A stretch of 17,631 nt of DNA from Beroe ovata. Its lineage: Eukaryota; Ctenophora; Nuda; Beroida; Beroidae. The translations under genes and the position numbers were made by a program. Below, piece by piece: positions 17,331 through 17,631 of the stretch (positions are counted from its first letter, which is position 1; every line of letters begins with the position of its first letter). The DNA lies in the NCBI GenBank assembly GCA_946803715.1, contig CAMPET010000039.1, forward strand, positions 11,407 to 29,037, given 5' to 3'. The notes under the pieces are model-generated. The model did no database searches and was not told the DNA's origin. It worked only from the letters and a program-made list of their open reading frames with translations.

Positions 17331-17631
17331 TCTGATCCACGTGGCGCTTCTCTGGGGTCAAGTCAAAATTCGATGATCACTCAAATCCAATTTGACCCCA
17401 GGGAAGCGCAACGTGGATCAGAAGGGTCACCTAAGTGAACTCGGTGATCCACGTGTATGGATCAGGAGGGTCAAATTCGATTTTCCGTGTGACCCTCCTG
17501 ATCCACACGTGGATCACAGGGTTCATCTTAGGTGACCCTTCTGATCCACGTTGCGCTTCCCTGGGGTCAAATTGGATTTGAGTGATCATCGAATTTTGAC
17601 TTGACCCCAGAGAAGCGCCACGTGGATCAGA
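17331..17631. repeat. Large near-perfect palindrome, cut by the window edge
   Basis: Left arm 17331-17473 is the reverse complement of 17490-17631 with few differences, around a 16-base centre. Each arm holds smaller nested palindromes built from TGATCCACGTGGCGCTTC and TTGACCCCAGGGAAGCGC. No coding potential. Confidence 0.9.

Noticed and set aside
1-17631. tRNA, rRNA or CRISPR array
   Set aside because: No cloverleaf, rRNA core or regularly spaced identical repeats with unique spacers was seen; the tandem repeats are contiguous minisatellites.

Overview
The window is eukaryotic and almost certainly from an invertebrate animal. It has split genes with short AT-rich introns, GT-AG junctions, secreted cysteine-rich proteins with phase-1 introns, and abundant small non-autonomous repeats. 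A sponge or another early-branching metazoan is my best guess, but nothing here is diagnostic of the lineage.

The main gene is on the minus strand. It is the 5' two-thirds or so of a calpain-7 (CAPN7) orthologue. I reconstructed 14 coding exons by hand from splice sites, phase continuity and family similarity, starting at an ATG at 13487-13485 and running to an exon at 342-216, after which the gene leaves the left edge. The roughly 436 codons present give two N-terminal MIT domains, a Ser/Thr/His-rich linker and the first half of the calpain protease core, including the catalytic Cys (about residue 303) and the Gln of the oxyanion hole. The catalytic His and Asn must lie outside the window.

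The join between exon 7 (11521) and exon 8 (2078) spans a 9.4 kb intron, while every other intron here is 77-493 bp. That giant intron carries a cluster of plus-strand genes antisense to the host. Gene A (3821-about 5056) and gene B (6854-about 8039) are tandem paralogues: signal peptide, then a ~145-residue extracellular domain I cannot assign, then a six-cysteine TNFR/ephrin-receptor-like (GCC2/GCC3-type) module. Gene B has an intron inside the novel domain that gene A lacks. A third unit, gene C (9497-about 11114 or 11256), encodes a predicted signal peptide and Thr- and Ser/Thr-rich mucin-like exons, all in the same phase class. An isolated 396-base open frame (5616-6011) and a candidate orphan exon (8549-8667) lie between them. 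The cluster looks like a small family of secreted or surface recognition-type proteins, but that role is inference.

The right 4 kb (13.5-17.6 kb), upstream of the calpain start, shows no convincing gene. It is repeat territory: a mariner-type MITE with 26-base terminal inverted repeats and a TA duplication (14267-14730), a degenerate minisatellite (about 14740-15010), a duplicated ~260-base repeat with an N at one copy's edge, inverted GTAGGATTT repeats, CG-rich hairpin modules and a ~300-base near-perfect palindrome running off the right edge. Further minisatellites sit inside calpain introns on the left.
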